In this document: positions 29,583-40,798 of the stretch, in pieces | How positions within the stretch are numbered: position 1 is the first letter of the stretch | Layout: every line of letters begins with the position of its first letter | DNA from: Pirellulaceae bacterium | GTDB lineage: Bacteria > Planctomycetota > Planctomycetia > Pirellulales > Pirellulaceae | Assembly: GCA_025459265.1 (NCBI GenBank) | Contig: JALOQX010000037.1 | Location: 1 to 42,978, forward strand | Reading direction: 5' to 3' | DNA: 42,978 nucleotides | Program-made: the position numbers and the translations under genes | The notes under the pieces: generated by a model | What the model was told of the DNA's origin: nothing | The model's input: the letters and a program-made list of their open reading frames with translations, nothing else | Database searches by the model: none

Positions 29583-32303
29583 TCAGCCCTCGATGCGCAC
29601 CAGACTGCTCCCCGCCGACGGCGTGCAGACGCTCACGCCCAGCGGCAACTCCAGCGGCTCGTAGAACAGCCGCCGCAGGCGGTCGGTCAGTTCCTCCACG
29701 GCCGCGGATTCCACCAGCACCATCGCGCAGCCCCCCAATCCCGCGCCGGCAATCTGAGCGCCCAGCACACCGGGCGTCCGGCAGGCGATATCGACCAGCG
29801 CATCGATTTCCCGGATACTGCAGCGGTACGCGCCGGGCTGGTACGCCAGCTGCGCGCGGGATACGCGCGCGGGGACCGTGCTCGTCGCATCGTCCATCAG
29901 GGCGCGCACGCGGGCGTCGGAGATGTCCAGGGCGAACGAGGTCGACTCGAGCGTATCGGCCACCTGGAAACAACGTTCGCCGTCGTGCGAGATCCGCATG
30001 AGCCGCCCCAGCTCGCGCAGGTTCTCCTGCTTCAGACAGCCGGCCGCGGCCTTCGCCCGGGCGCACTCGGAAATCCCGAACCACATCACGCCGCGCACCG
30101 GATACACGTGTTCGCCCGCTGCCCGCTCGAAATGCCCGCTCAGCTGGTGCCACGCCTCGTGCGACCGGAAGAGTCGCCGCACCTGTTCGGCCGTCATGGA
30201 CTCGGGCAGTTCCAGCAGGATCTCGTAGATCTTCTCCAGCGGCACCCGCAGCGTGTCGCTGTCGATGTCGCGTACGTACCGGATCAGCGGGGCATACTGG
30301 GGGAACTTGAGACGCACCAGTTGCACGCCCAGTGCATAGGACGCGACGCGGGAGTTGAAGGCCAGCTTCGCGCCGGCGGCTTTCTTGGCCTGCATGAACG
30401 AGTTGCAGACGACCAGTCGATGCGTGTCGGGGAAGGGGATCTGCTCGAGCAGCTCGAATTCGTGGAACCGGACGTGATTGATGGTGCCTTTCGCGCCATA
30501 CTTCATCGCCGCGTGATCTGCGCTCCCGCCACGCGTCCCCACGAACCACTCCCCCTCCCCGCAGAAATTCACGAACTGGCTGGGTGTCACCTCCAGGCCG
30601 TGCAACGCCGCGGCCGCCTCGGCTGTGGCGACCACCAGGGCCGACGAGGAACTCATCCCCGCCGCCACCGGAATGTTCCCATGCACGACCAGGTCCATCC
30701 CGTGCAGCAGCCGGTCGCGAAACGCCATCTGCATCCGCAGCATGGCCGCCTCGATGTAGATGCTCCACCGCCCCGCCGATTCCCGCAGGTGCCGCTCGAG
30801 TTCGGCTGAGTTGATGCAGCTGAGCCAGTCGTCCCAGTTGAGCTGGCTCACGAGGCGGCCCAGCGAGATCGAGGCATCCGGAAACACGTCCGCCTGCACG
30901 TTGCGGATCTCGAGATGGTCGTCGTCGCGCGGCGCGACGACCATCACGACTTCCTGGTTCACGGCCATCAGGTTGCAGCAGCCACCTTGGTAGTCGATAT
31001 GGCGCCCCATGACGTTGATGCGCCCGGGTGAGCGGACCAGCATGGCCCACCGCGACGTCCCGAACTCGTCGCCAAACCGCACCAGGGCCGCGCGATAAGC
31101 CGCATAACGCTCGCGCAGCAGCGCCGGGTCGTCCCCGTAACACGCGGCCAGCGCCGTCGCCACCGGTGGCGGCGGTACGTCACCGGGCGGCAGGAGTGCC
31201 AGCCACTGGTCGATCGGGCGGATGGTGGCGGGGCCGAGCCGCGTCTTGAGCTCGCTCAGCGACTGCTGACGGCGGCCGTGAAAATAGTCGGTGATCCGCA
31301 GCAGTTCTTCCGGGTCGTTGTACGACATCACGTCGTGCGGACCGCTCGTCTGGACACAGCCGGCGGCAAACCGCAAGCCGTCGTCCGTGCGCGCCGTGAG
31401 AATGGCCCCGATCGCGTCGGTGAGATACTGTTCGCCCTGCGCGTTGTCCGCCGTCATCTGCTGCAGACCGAAGGCCAAGGCGCTCTTGCGCACGAGGTAT
31501 ACCGATTCGTTGCGCAGCGGGGCGTCCACCGCCTCGGCCGGCGAGCAGGCGCCTCCCCCGGGCATGACGGCGAAGTCGCGCGGCAGGGCGGCCAGCGTCT
31601 GCAGCAGCGCCAACCGATCGAAACACTCCGACGCGTCGCCCGCCGTGCGTGGTTCGTCCCGCACCCCGAGGATCGCCGCCAGGGGCGGGGGTGGCGGCTG
31701 GACGGCGGCCACGGCCGCCTCGAGGAACGCGCGCGAGACACACGCGTCATCGATGGCAGCCAGATCATCGGCCAACGCCTGGCGGCAGGCCCGCAGACGG
31801 ATGTCCGACAGCTCCGCGATCCCGGCCGGCCGCCCCTGCGGGTCCACCAGGATGCGACCGGCAGACGCCCCGCCGTGCTCGGCGGGCGTGGCAAGGATCT
31901 GCAGGTCGCAGGCTGATGCGCCATAGGCTGAGAGCAACCGCGCCAGGACCGCGCTCTCGATGATCTTATCCCCCGCGACGACCAGCACCCGCGCGTCTTC
32001 CGGGGCCGGCGCAAGGGCCAGCAGTCCGCACCGCGCGGCGTCCCCGGTGCCCAACGCCTGCGGCTGATACGCAAACACCACGTTCGAAAACCGCGTGCCC
32101 ACGGTCTCGACCACCTGACCCGCCATCTCGCCGACCACCACCACGTTCAGGGCGGCGCCGAGCCGATTGAACGTGTCGAGCGCTCGGACAATCGTCGGCA
32201 CCCCCGCCACGTCGAAGCAGACTTTATGCATCGACCGGGTCCGCATCCGCCGACCCTTGCCGGCGGCCAGCACGATGGTAAAGAGCGGTGTCGTGTCAGG
32301 CAT
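29583..32303 (-). CDS. Bifunctional nucleotidyltransferase-galactokinase-like fusion
   Basis: A 906-residue fusion. Residues about 1-260 are a sugar-nucleotide transferase: TIVLAAGKGRRMRTRSMHKV near 8-27 is the GxGxRM-x(6)-K NTP-binding loop, with AYQPQALGTGDAARCGLLAL near 78 and VVAGDKIIES near 108. A linker follows. From about 415 the sequence is a GHMP kinase of galactokinase type: SPGRINVMGRHIDYQGG near 417-433 (galactokinase signature, with Arg where Glu is usual in GEHTDY), PVAAGMSSSSALVVATAEAA near 545 (ATP loop), GTRGGSADHAAMKYG near 590 (catalytic Asp region), and AGAGLGGCAMVLVES near 860. It could phosphorylate a sugar at C1 and then activate it with NTP. The sugar is unknown. It lies 18 bases downstream of the deacetylase-like gene. 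Confidence 0.88.
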   Translation of the reverse strand: MPDTTPLFTIVLAAGKGRRMRTRSMHKVCFDVAGVPTIVRALDTFNRLGAALNVVVVGEMAGQVVETVGTRFSNVVFAYQPQALGTGDAARCGLLALAPAPEDARVLVVAGDKIIESAVLARLLSAYGASACDLQILATPAEHGGASAGRILVDPQGRPAGIAELSDIRLRACRQALADDLAAIDDACVSRAFLEAAVAAVQPPPPPLAAILGVRDEPRTAGDASECFDRLALLQTLAALPRDFAVMPGGGACSPAEAVDAPLRNESVYLVRKSALAFGLQQMTADNAQGEQYLTDAIGAILTARTDDGLRFAAGCVQTSGPHDVMSYNDPEELLRITDYFHGRRQQSLSELKTRLGPATIRPIDQWLALLPPGDVPPPPVATALAACYGDDPALLRERYAAYRAALVRFGDEFGTSRWAMLVRSPGRINVMGRHIDYQGGCCNLMAVNQEVVMVVAPRDDDHLEIRNVQADVFPDASISLGRLVSQLNWDDWLSCINSAELERHLRESAGRWSIYIEAAMLRMQMAFRDRLLHGMDLVVHGNIPVAAGMSSSSALVVATAEAAAALHGLEVTPSQFVNFCGEGEWFVGTRGGSADHAAMKYGAKGTINHVRFHEFELLEQIPFPDTHRLVVCNSFMQAKKAAGAKLAFNSRVASYALGVQLVRLKFPQYAPLIRYVRDIDSDTLRVPLEKIYEILLELPESMTAEQVRRLFRSHEAWHQLSGHFERAAGEHVYPVRGVMWFGISECARAKAAAGCLKQENLRELGRLMRISHDGERCFQVADTLESTSFALDISDARVRALMDDATSTVPARVSRAQLAYQPGAYRCSIREIDALVDIACRTPGVLGAQIAGAGLGGCAMVLVESAAVEELTDRLRRLFYEPLELPLGVSVCTPSAGSSLVRIEG

Positions 32304-32321
32304 GCTGTGTCGAGACGTGGT

Positions 32322-34169
32322 TCAGCGTTGTGGCTCCAGGAGGTCGTGGTCGAAGTGGCGGGAGACGACGTGGTCCGCGGTCACCCCGCCCGTATCCTCA
32401 TTCTGCACCCACAGGCGGCGGTGCCGGAACCACACTCCGTTGTTGCTGCCGTCGGCACGCACGATCGGCGGTAACGCGGTCGCCGCAGTGCGCGGCTCGT
32501 CAAACACCTGCCGCGCCCAGCCCTGCTCGCGCGATTCGAACAGGTAGACCGCCGCGCGCTGCGCATTGGAAAACACCACGTCCGGTCGCTGGTCCTCGTT
32601 CAGATCAGTCAACCGCAGCCCCGCGTCGTGCCCCGCCTCGTCGGTCGCCACGATCCCGGCAGGCAGCGCCCAGCCGAGTCGTTCCCAGCCGGTGGACGTC
32701 AGACGCCAGACCGCCTGCTCGTGCGGATTGGACACCAGCAGTTCGCAGATGCCGTCGCCATCGAGATCACGCAGCCGCGCACCGGCATCACGCCCCTCGC
32801 GCGCCGTCCGACTCGCCGGCACGCGCACTCCCGCGTCCGACGCATCCGCCACCCAGGCGGTTCCGTCAAAATGCCACATGCCCTGTTGCGCATCGGTATG
32901 GACCAGTACGCTCGCCTTGCCGTCGGGCCGCACGATCCCGAACCGCACGCCCAGGTCCGACGCGTCGGGCGCCGCCGCGGCGTCCACGCACCGCGCCGGG
33001 AACGATGTCGTCTGCCACGTGCCGGCCGCCGGATCCCAGCGCCGCGTCTGCTGGCACTGGCCGTTGGCGATCACCACGTCCATGTACCCGTCGTCGTTGA
33101 CGTCCAGAATGTGAACGCCGTTGGCCCGCCCCCGCTCGTCGCGCAGCGGCTGGCCGGCCAGCAGGTTCCGATTCAAACGCTCCACCACATCCCGAAAACT
33201 CAGGAACTCGACGCGCCTGCCGTAGACGCGGTCCGCGTAATCGAGCAGTTCCACCACTTGCATGTTGGACAGCCAACCGTGCGGATGAAAACAGAGCGAA
33301 AACACACCGTGCTTCCCCACCACCGCATCGATCGCGCTCTGCAGGTCCCGCACCGTCTGCGGACTGCACTTGCCGTTGCGGTGCTGGGCATCCCAGTCGC
33401 TCGGCATCAGGCAAGGAAACTCCCAGCACGTTCCGCCGATCACATACGGGTACGGGTAGTTCTCCACGTAATTCACCATGTTCCGGTCGGTGGGAATGTA
33501 CTTGGAGAACTTCCCTTGCCCGTCGTCGTCCACAACCCATTGGCGGACCAGTTGCGGGTCGTCGGCCGTGAACACCTGAAAGACCGAAGAGTCGAGTGCC
33601 ACGAAGCGCCCGTGCGGTGTGGTGTGGCTGAAGATCTCCGCAAAGAACCGCGGACTGACGGAGTTCATGGAATCGCAGCAGGGCATGCGGAACGCGACGG
33701 GGTGGTTTCCCGGGATGTCGTGCAGCAGATCCACACAGAGGTCAAAGGTGGCCTTGGCGGCGGCCAGGTCACTCTTCTGCAACAGCGGGCAGGGATGCCC
33801 GACGGTGTGCACCTCCAGGGACACGCCTTCGGAGAGCCACCGAGCGAGTTGCGGCGCGTGCGGGTCCGGCTTCGTGGACATGATGCTCAGGGCCGAACGC
33901 CCGCGCAGCTGCCGCAGCCGATCCAGGATGGGCCGCAGATGCGCCTCGTACTTCTCGGGATCGCCCAGGTCGTCGATGGCCAGGACGATCACGGCCTCCA
34001 CGCCGGGAGTGCCGACCCACTGGGGCGTGACCAGCCGCGGCGAGCCGACGTGCACCCAGTAGGGGTCGACGGGATCGTCCAGATGCGCCAGACGATTGCC
34101 CGACCCGGCCGCGGTGCCGCCGCCGTGCCACAGTCCCCAGGCAATGACCACCCACATGATCCGTTGCAT
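32322..34169 (-). CDS. Exported deacetylase-like protein with FG-GAP repeats, lacking the usual C-terminal half
   Basis: A 615-residue exported protein with a signal-like start (MQRIMWVVIAWGLWHGGGTAAG). Residues about 25-330 are a polysaccharide deacetylase-like domain: VIVLAIDDLGDPEKYEAHL near 60, LEVHTVGHPCPLL near 118, FRMPCCDSMN near 157 and FSLCFHPHGWLSN near 293. Residues about 350-590 hold repeated FG-GAP/VCBS-type blades (LDVNDDGYMDVVIANG, LRDLDGDGICELLVSN, LTDLNEDQRPDVVFSN), probably a calcium-binding propeller. From memory, related planctomycete proteins continue with a heme-binding dehydrogenase/cytochrome half after an EPQ-like segment; this one ends there (LLEPQR), and the next gene starts 18 bases later. 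AAGGGGGGAG precedes the ATG at 34169. It is probably the first gene of the operon reaching to 27156. Confidence 0.82.
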   Translation of the reverse strand: MQRIMWVVIAWGLWHGGGTAAGSGNRLAHLDDPVDPYWVHVGSPRLVTPQWVGTPGVEAVIVLAIDDLGDPEKYEAHLRPILDRLRQLRGRSALSIMSTKPDPHAPQLARWLSEGVSLEVHTVGHPCPLLQKSDLAAAKATFDLCVDLLHDIPGNHPVAFRMPCCDSMNSVSPRFFAEIFSHTTPHGRFVALDSSVFQVFTADDPQLVRQWVVDDDGQGKFSKYIPTDRNMVNYVENYPYPYVIGGTCWEFPCLMPSDWDAQHRNGKCSPQTVRDLQSAIDAVVGKHGVFSLCFHPHGWLSNMQVVELLDYADRVYGRRVEFLSFRDVVERLNRNLLAGQPLRDERGRANGVHILDVNDDGYMDVVIANGQCQQTRRWDPAAGTWQTTSFPARCVDAAAAPDASDLGVRFGIVRPDGKASVLVHTDAQQGMWHFDGTAWVADASDAGVRVPASRTAREGRDAGARLRDLDGDGICELLVSNPHEQAVWRLTSTGWERLGWALPAGIVATDEAGHDAGLRLTDLNEDQRPDVVFSNAQRAAVYLFESREQGWARQVFDEPRTAATALPPIVRADGSNNGVWFRHRRLWVQNEDTGGVTADHVVSRHFDHDLLEPQR

Positions 34170-34218
34170 CGGCGAAACTCCCCCCTTGGCTGTCGAGCCG
34201 GTCCCTGTACTGCACCGC

Positions 34219-34266
34219 GGGACGAGCATCCTCGCCCGTCGGTGGGACGGGCGTCCTCGCCCGTCG
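34219..34266. repeat. Two tandem 23-base hairpin units
   Basis: GGGACG-type units start at 34219 and 34244 (25-base period), both ending CTCGCCCGTCG. The second folds into a perfect 8-bp stem GACGGGCG/CGCCCGTC around TCCT; the first has two mismatched pairs. It lies between glmS and the deacetylase-like gene and could also end the glmS transcript. Confidence 0.65.
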
Positions 34267-34349
34267 CGCCGTCCTGGAATGGCTGCGGACTGCTGTGCAC
34301 ACACCGCCCCGCCCATCGGTTCCCGCGGCACGGACCACCGGGCATCCGG

Positions 34350-36227
<1,878 letters not shown>

Positions 36228-36548
36228 GGGTCCGCTCTCGCTTGTGGGATGATGTATGCCCGTGTGGTAGCGACACCGCCGATCAGGGGATCCACGACAC
36301 GCGCCCACCCCGGCCGAGGTGGTCGCCGGTGGATCGCGCTGGCGGACGACTCACAATTCTGCGATGCAACTCGGCTCAGACTGGGGCGCGAACCCCCGAT
36401 TGGGGCACCTCGGTCGCGCCGGCCGTCAGCGCAGAGCAATCGTAGCACTTGTGCGGGGGGAGGCCACTGCGCGCGGGCTGGTCGGGGCTATAATGGCCGG
36501 CATGACCGTGGCAAGTGCGGGCGCCAGCAGGGGGACAGGAAGCCGCCG
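36228..36548. other. Divergent control region between glmS and kdsB
   Basis: This 321-base stretch contains no convincing gene. On the plus side TATAAT lies at 36489-36494, about 55 bases before the kdsB start, but no good -35 is present at the usual distance. On the minus side no clear promoter for glmS was found. Nothing else is recognised. Confidence 0.4.
36489..36494 (+). promoter_or_regulatory. Perfect -10 box upstream of kdsB
   Basis: TATAAT in the context GGGGCTATAATGGCCGG, 55 bases before the ATG at 36549. The -35 position (around 36466) reads ACTGCG and is weak, so an extended or activator-dependent promoter is possible. Confidence 0.45.
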
Positions 36549-37310
36549 ATGGGCAGACCTTTACGCAGCTACATTGTGATTCCGGCCCGGCTGGCTTCCT
36601 CGCGCCTGCCACGCAAGCTGCTGCTGTGCGAAACGGGTAAACCGCTCATCCAGCACACGTACGAAGCGGCCCAACGCGCCGTCCGCCCGGCAGGCATCCT
36701 GGTCGCCGCCGACCACGAAGAAATTGCCGCCGCCGTCCGCCAGTTCGGCGGACAGGTGGTGCTGACCGACCCGGCCGCCACCTGCGGCACCGACCGCGTG
36801 GCGGAGGTGGCTCGATCGCTCCCCGACATCGACATTTTTGTGAACCTGCAGGGTGATGAGCCGGAAGTCTCTGGTCAGGCGATCGATCGGGTGATCGAAC
36901 TGCTGGAATCCCACGCACAGGCCGACATGGCCACGCTGGCGACTCCCATCCGGTGCCGCACGCAACTGCAGGATCCGGCCTGTGTGAAGGTCGTCTGCAA
37001 CGCGCTGGGGGAAGCCCTGTATTTCAGTCGCAGTCCGATACCGTACCCGCGCCAGTGGGACGATGCGCTCCTCTTGCGCGACCCGCCCTGCTTCCTGCAG
37101 CACGTCGGTCTCTATGCCTATCGCCGCGCATTCCTGCTGGAGATCGCGCAGCTGCCTCCGTCGCCGCTGGAGGAACTGGAAAAGCTCGAACAGCTGCGCG
37201 TGCTGGCGGCCGGCAGGAAGATCCGGGTGTCCGTCATCGACGAGTCGACGGTCGGCATCGACACCTGGGACGATTACCGGGCCTTTGTCAGCCGCGCGAC
37301 GATTTGCTAG
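36549..37310 (+). CDS. kdsB: 3-deoxy-manno-octulosonate cytidylyltransferase
   Basis: A 253-residue CMP-Kdo synthetase, activating Kdo with CTP for lipopolysaccharide inner core in the cytoplasm. [23 protein letters not shown] near residues 9-31 is the CTP-binding start, with [16 protein letters not shown] near 52, [14 protein letters not shown] near 80, [11 protein letters not shown] near 97, [13 protein letters not shown] near 158, [12 protein letters not shown] near 182 and [14 protein letters not shown] near the end. All family motifs are seen, so it is probably active. The presence of KdsB supports an outer membrane with Kdo-containing LPS. The start has ACAGGAAG upstream. pyrG follows 43 bases later. 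Confidence 0.95.
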   Translation: MGRPLRSYIVIPARLASSRLPRKLLLCETGKPLIQHTYEAAQRAVRPAGILVAADHEEIAAAVRQFGGQVVLTDPAATCGTDRVAEVARSLPDIDIFVNLQGDEPEVSGQAIDRVIELLESHAQADMATLATPIRCRTQLQDPACVKVVCNALGEALYFSRSPIPYPRQWDDALLLRDPPCFLQHVGLYAYRRAFLLEIAQLPPSPLEELEKLEQLRVLAAGRKIRVSVIDESTVGIDTWDDYRAFVSRATIC

Positions 37311-37353
37311 CATGCGGCGGAGCTGGGTGAGCACCAGGAAGGTAAGAGCAGCC

Positions 37354-38997
37354 ATGACCAAGCATGTATTTGTGACCGGGGGGGTCGTCAGTTCGCTGGG
37401 TAAGGGCCTGACCAGTGCCTCCATCGGGATGCTGCTGGAGCAGCGCGGCCTGCGCGTGCGGATGCAGAAGCTCGATCCGTACATCAATGTCGATCCGGGG
37501 ACGATGAGCCCATACCAGCACGGCGAGGTCTACGTGCTGGATGATGGGAGTGAAACGGATCTGGATCTGGGGCACTACGAGCGGTTCACGCACAGTCCCT
37601 TGACGCGGGATGCCAACTACACGACCGGCCAGATCTACCTGGCGGTGATCGAGAAGGAGCGTCGCGGCGAGTTCCTGGGCAAGACGGTCCAGGTGATTCC
37701 GCACATCACCAACGAGATCAAGCACGCCATTCGCAAACTGGCCGACTCGTCCGTGGATGTGGTCATCACGGAGATCGGTGGCACGGTGGGTGACATCGAG
37801 AGCCTGCCGTTTCTGGAGGCGATTCGCCAGCTGTCGCTGGACCTGGGCCGCGAGAACTGCCTGTATGTTCACTTGACACTGGTGCCTTACCTGAAGGCGG
37901 CGGGTGAGCTCAAAACGAAGCCGACCCAACACTCGGTCGGGCGACTCCGCGAGATCGGCATTCAGCCCGACGTGCTGATCTGCCGCACCGAGCGTCCGAT
38001 CTCGCGGGAAGACCGGGAGAAGATCGGACTCTTCTGCAACGTGCCGCTGCAGGCGGTGATCGAAGAGCGGGACAAGGACTTCTCGATTTACGAGGTGCCG
38101 CTGAGCCTGGTCGAGCATCAGCTGGACGACTTGATCGTGCAGAAGCTGCAGCTGCCGGCAGGACCGCTGGACCTGAACCACTGGCGGGAGTTGCTCCGCC
38201 GGCTGCGCAATCCGGAGCGCGAGATCAGCATCGCGGTGGTGGGGAAGTACGCCGAGCATTTCGATGCGTACAAGTCGATCTACGAGGCGCTGGACCACGC
38301 CGGGATCCACCATCGCACGCAAGTGCGGATCGGTCGCGTGTTGAGCGAGGCGATTGAGCGGGAGGGGCCGGAACGCCTGTTGTCCGGCTACGATGGCGTA
38401 CTGGTCCCGGGGGGCTTCGGCGAACGGGGGATCGAAGGCAAAGTCGAAGCGATCCGGTTCGCGCGGGAACGGGAGATGCCCTTTCTGGGCATCTGCCTCG
38501 GCATGCAGTGCGCCGCGATCGAATTCGGCCGCCACGTCGTGGGGCTCGCCGGCGCGCACTCGACCGAGTTCCACAAGGACACGCCGCATCCGGTGATCTG
38601 CCTGCTGGACGAACAGCGGAACGTGACGGACAAGGGGGGGACGATGCGGCTGGGCGCGCACCCCGCACACCTCGCCCCCGGCAGCCGCGCGCAGACGTGC
38701 TACCAGAGCGAGCGGATCTCCGAACGGCATCGGCACCGGTACGAATTCAATGCAGCGTATCGTCAGCAGTTTCTCGCCCACGGCATGGCGTTCTCCGGTG
38801 TGAGCCCGGACGGGACGCTAGTCGAGATCATGGAGCTGCCCGGCCACCCCTGGTTCGTGTCGGTCCAGTTTCACCCGGAATTCAAGTCCAAACCCACGGC
38901 CGCACATCCGCTGTTCGTCGGTTTCGTCGGCGCCGCAGTGACCCGACATGGAACGCGCAGCGAACGTGCGCAAGAGCAGGAGATCGAGGTCAGCTAG
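37354..38997 (+). CDS. pyrG: CTP synthase
   Basis: A 547-residue enzyme that converts UTP to CTP with glutamine. The amidoligase domain (1-270) begins with [20 protein letters not shown] and includes [20 protein letters not shown] and [18 protein letters not shown]. The C-terminal glutaminase domain starts near 295, with [36 protein letters not shown], the nucleophile Cys in [15 protein letters not shown] near 382, and [14 protein letters not shown] near 513. Length is normal. The start has AGGAAGG upstream. CTP is the substrate of KdsB, encoded directly before it, so the two genes probably form a supply pair. The DUF1844 gene follows after two bases. Confidence 0.97.
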   Translation: MTKHVFVTGGVVSSLGKGLTSASIGMLLEQRGLRVRMQKLDPYINVDPGTMSPYQHGEVYVLDDGSETDLDLGHYERFTHSPLTRDANYTTGQIYLAVIEKERRGEFLGKTVQVIPHITNEIKHAIRKLADSSVDVVITEIGGTVGDIESLPFLEAIRQLSLDLGRENCLYVHLTLVPYLKAAGELKTKPTQHSVGRLREIGIQPDVLICRTERPISREDREKIGLFCNVPLQAVIEERDKDFSIYEVPLSLVEHQLDDLIVQKLQLPAGPLDLNHWRELLRRLRNPEREISIAVVGKYAEHFDAYKSIYEALDHAGIHHRTQVRIGRVLSEAIEREGPERLLSGYDGVLVPGGFGERGIEGKVEAIRFAREREMPFLGICLGMQCAAIEFGRHVVGLAGAHSTEFHKDTPHPVICLLDEQRNVTDKGGTMRLGAHPAHLAPGSRAQTCYQSERISERHRHRYEFNAAYRQQFLAHGMAFSGVSPDGTLVEIMELPGHPWFVSVQFHPEFKSKPTAAHPLFVGFVGAAVTRHGTRSERAQEQEIEVS

Positions 38998-38999
38998 CC

Positions 39000-39419
39000 A
39001 TGGACACTCCTGATGCCCCATCGCCTCAGCCCAAAATCATCGTCGATGAGGACTGGAAGTCGCGCGTCGAAGCCGAGCGGGAAGCCGGGGCGAAACAGCC
39101 TCCCCCCGCGTCCTCCGCGCCGGCCGATGAACTCCCCATGCCGGACGCGTCCTTCTCCGTGCTCGTCACCACCCTCGCCACCCAGGCCATGCTGGCGCTG
39201 GGACAGGCGCCGATGCCCGATCAACAACAGGAAACGGTCAACCTCCCGTTTGCCAAGCACTGCATCGACACGCTGGCCATTCTGGCCGACAAGACCAAGG
39301 GTAACCTCACCAGCGCCGAGGACCACCTGCTGTCCCGGTTCCTGTATGAGCTGCGTCTGCTGTTTGTCGGAGTACAGAAGCAGGTGCCGCCACGCGGCAC
39401 CAGTTCACCCGAAGCGTGA
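39000..39419 (+). CDS. DUF1844-family protein
   Basis: A 139-residue protein of the DUF1844 family, of unknown function. The N-terminal 45 residues are polar and Pro-rich (IIVDEDWKSRVEAEREAG, a frequent opening of the family). From about 47 the conserved domain reads PDASFSVLVTTLATQAMLALGQ, NLPFAKHCIDTLAILADKTKGNLT and LLSRFLYELRLLFVGVQKQ, mostly helical. The start ATG at 39000 is two bases after the pyrG stop, so it is cotranscribed with kdsB-pyrG. A cytoplasmic location is expected. No biochemical role is known to me; location beside pyrG may be only chromosomal chance. Confidence 0.88.
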   Translation: MDTPDAPSPQPKIIVDEDWKSRVEAEREAGAKQPPPASSAPADELPMPDASFSVLVTTLATQAMLALGQAPMPDQQQETVNLPFAKHCIDTLAILADKTKGNLTSAEDHLLSRFLYELRLLFVGVQKQVPPRGTSSPEA

Positions 39420-39608
39420 CCCGACCTGGGTCTGGCGCAGGAACCCTCAACCGGAAGCCCCGGCGGGAAGAGACGCACCAGACGCACCACATCCTGGTGG
39501 CTTGCAACACATCACGTAACCCACAGGCAGTAGACGACAGCGGTCTCCCCCGCCGGGGAAAGCTGGTGGTGAGTGTATCAGAGCGGTGCCGATTGGCAAG
39601 CGTCGCGC

Positions 39609-40136
39609 TCACGCGACTGCCCACACGGCCTGCTGCGGCTCAAGGACCAGCCGCACCTCCTGTCGGTCTGCTGCTGTGGCGTCTGGCGCCGCGTGGACAC
39701 TCTGGGCCTGGGCAAACAGGTGGCGCAGGCGCAACGCGAGATCGCTCTGCGCCGCCAGCATTTCCTCGATCACACTGCGGTCGGGACGAGCGTTATCGAC
39801 CAACAGGCGCTGATCGGCATCCGCCCGGATCACGATCGGCTCCTCCAACGGCACACCGTGGGCCGCACACCAGGCCAGCAGCAGGCGCTGCACGGCTGCC
39901 GTCTCGGCGTCGAGCGCTTGCAGGTCGGTCTGCCGGCGGCGCAGGGCGCTGGCCACGTCCGGCTCGAACACCTCCGGCACCTGACCCGCATCGGCGGCGT
40001 CTGCCGCGGTACCGGCAGCTCCCGCCGCCAACAGCCGCGCAAAAGTCGTGCCGCACTGGACCACCTCGCCCACCTGGCGGACAACGTGTTCCGCCGCGGT
40101 GGCGGCCAACGGGAACAGGGCAGCCGAGATGTTCAC
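39609..40136 (-). CDS. Unknown protein translationally coupled to the alkyladenine glycosylase
   Basis: A 175-residue protein I cannot place in a family. It starts with VNISAALFPLAATAAEHVVRQ, is Ala-rich and helical up to about 90, then has an AHGVPLEEPIVIRADADQRL strand-like segment near 115 and a helical end. It could be a small helical adaptor. The GTG start at 40136 overlaps the preceding glycosylase stop codon by four bases (GTGA), and CAGGAG lies eight bases upstream, so translation is probably real. An earlier in-frame extension (to 40541) overlaps the glycosylase gene and is not supported. Composition agrees with the surrounding genes. Confidence 0.6.
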   Translation of the reverse strand: MNISAALFPLAATAAEHVVRQVGEVVQCGTTFARLLAAGAAGTAADAADAGQVPEVFEPDVASALRRRQTDLQALDAETAAVQRLLLAWCAAHGVPLEEPIVIRADADQRLLVDNARPDRSVIEEMLAAQSDLALRLRHLFAQAQSVHAAPDATAADRQEVRLVLEPQQAVWAVA

Positions 40137-40798
40137 GTGGGCGACTCCTGTGCGTACGTCCAACCTCGAGGTCCACTCACAAACGGGCAGTGCCGCCAGA
40201 AGAAGCGCAGCGGCAAGTCGTGCGCGGCCGTCACACCGATGCGCACCGACTGACCGATCTCCTCCGGCCGAAGCCGCGTGGCAGGATCGTCGACGATCCA
40301 CAGTCGCTGCCCGCGGGCGAGGTTCCACCGGTCCAATCGTCGATCGACAGCGAAGGCTTCGCACAACCGTGCCGGCCCGCGCGCCAGGTTCCGCACCGCG
40401 AGACATCCGCGACGCCGCTGCATCAGCGCGATCCCGTGCAGGGGTTCCACCGCGCGGATCAAAACCGCACTGGCGACGCCCGTCTCGAGCGTCACCGCGT
40501 TGAGGCAGTATCGCGAGTGGATCGGATACACGTAAGCACAACCTGGCGGGCCAAACATCGCACGATTACTTCGCGTCCGACCACGAGTTGCGTGACACGC
40601 CGGATCATCGTGAGGCAAGTACGCTTCAACCTCCACGATCCGCCCGGCGGTTGTGCCGCCGCGGGATCGCCGCACCAGGATCTTGCCCAAGAGTTCCCGC
40701 GCCACCAGCACGGTGTCTCGGCAATAGAACTGTCGCGGCAAGACGCTCCACGCCGGCCCGGACCGGTCGCATCCCTTCAGGTCGGGCACACTGTTCAT
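40133..40798 (-). CDS. 3-methyladenine/alkyladenine DNA glycosylase (AAG type)
   Basis: A 221-residue enzyme of the AAG/MPG family, which removes alkylated purines from DNA in the base-excision pathway. RQFYCRDTVLVARELLGKIL near residues 22-41 is the conserved opening, then GRIVEVEAYLPHDDPACHA near 52 with the catalytic Glu, the substrate-flipping segment GRTRSNRAMFGPPGCAYVYP near 73, and NLARGPARLCEAF near 136. The C-terminal end matches the family only loosely. Its start overlaps the preceding cysteine-rich lipoprotein gene by four bases, and its stop overlaps the next start by four bases. This gives a tight three-gene operon of unlike products. Confidence 0.93.
   Translation of the reverse strand: MNSVPDLKGCDRSGPAWSVLPRQFYCRDTVLVARELLGKILVRRSRGGTTAGRIVEVEAYLPHDDPACHATRGRTRSNRAMFGPPGCAYVYPIHSRYCLNAVTLETGVASAVLIRAVEPLHGIALMQRRRGCLAVRNLARGPARLCEAFAVDRRLDRWNLARGQRLWIVDDPATRLRPEEIGQSVRIGVTAAHDLPLRFFWRHCPFVSGPRGWTYAQESPT

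Noticed and set aside
36228-36548. glmS ribozyme or riboswitch in the glmS leader
   Set aside because: No recognisable core of the ribozyme could be found; such elements are mainly known from Gram-positive bacteria.
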